A DNA stretch of 64,000 nucleotides from contig JAQPZY010001638.1 in assembly GCA_029931535.1 (NCBI GenBank), positions 3,310,501 to 3,374,500 of the forward strand. The letters run 5' to 3'. Shown here one piece after another: positions 63,949 through 64,000 of this stretch. Position 1 is the stretch's first letter. Every line of letters starts with the position of its first letter. Below the pieces are notes generated by a model, which saw only the letters and a list, made by a program, of their open reading frames with translations, was not told where the DNA came from and ran no database searches. A program made the position numbers and the translations under genes. The stretch is from Margaritifera margaritifera (taxonomy: Eukaryota; Mollusca; Bivalvia; Unionida; Margaritiferidae).

Positions 63949-64000
63949 ATATGAAAGTCAGTGATATTGTACTACCTGCAATGAAAAGAACGATAAACAT
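63949..64000 (+). other. Possible exon start at window edge
   Basis: A pyrimidine-rich tract (ccttatttctttttcag) precedes a stretch open to the window end in one + frame (NAIQNCNDHMKVSDIVLPAM). It is too short to judge; it may be chance. Confidence 0.15.

Overview
The window is eukaryotic, from an animal and most likely a bivalve or other mollusc. It is AT-rich, has small exons in long introns with GT-AG (and some GC-AG) junctions, and carries tRNA-derived SINEs, MITEs, minisatellites and Polinton remnants. The species assignment is inference; the exon structures are read from the sequence.

Two host genes are supported. (1) A furin/kexin-family (subtilase S8B) proprotein convertase lies on the + strand from about 1.7 to 39.9 kb. 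Twelve exons cover an upstream linker, the catalytic domain (Asp, His, Asn and Ser all present), the P domain, and a transmembrane segment with a cytosolic tail carrying sorting motifs. An extra exon at 38614 is a copy of exon 11 that ends in a stop codon, so it would give a secreted form. (2) A D-aspartate/D-amino-acid oxidase lies on the - strand. Its last two exons are at 63153-63055 and 58106-57984, ending in a peroxisomal-type AKL; its 5' exons are outside the window.

Most of the remainder is mobile-element debris. A hAT transposase fragment sits at 3.4-4.0 kb. A GC-richer, frameshifted PolB/helicase-like remnant lies at 5.2-8.1 kb. A decayed Polinton/Maverick of about 9.5 kb (15.5-25.0 kb) fills convertase intron 5, with terminal inverted repeat remnants, an integrase and a capsid fragment. 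A second insertion with a PolB remnant (33.1-37.6 kb) is flanked by inverted minisatellite arrays and splits a duplicated P-domain exon. Further capsid and PolB fragments lie at 46.3-47.0, 49.2-50.05 and 55.4-56.1 kb. All capsid, integrase and Polinton-type PolB fragments are on the - strand and broken.

Tandem repeats are prominent: arrays at 0.88, 4.8, 10.0-11.75, 33.3-34.7, 36.7-37.4, 43.2-44.7, 48.2-48.9, 53.2 and 61.1-61.6 kb, plus many microsatellites. The most interesting points are the convertase's duplicated alternative 3' exon, its altered substrate pocket, its two inferred GC-AG introns, and the element that landed inside the duplicated exon.
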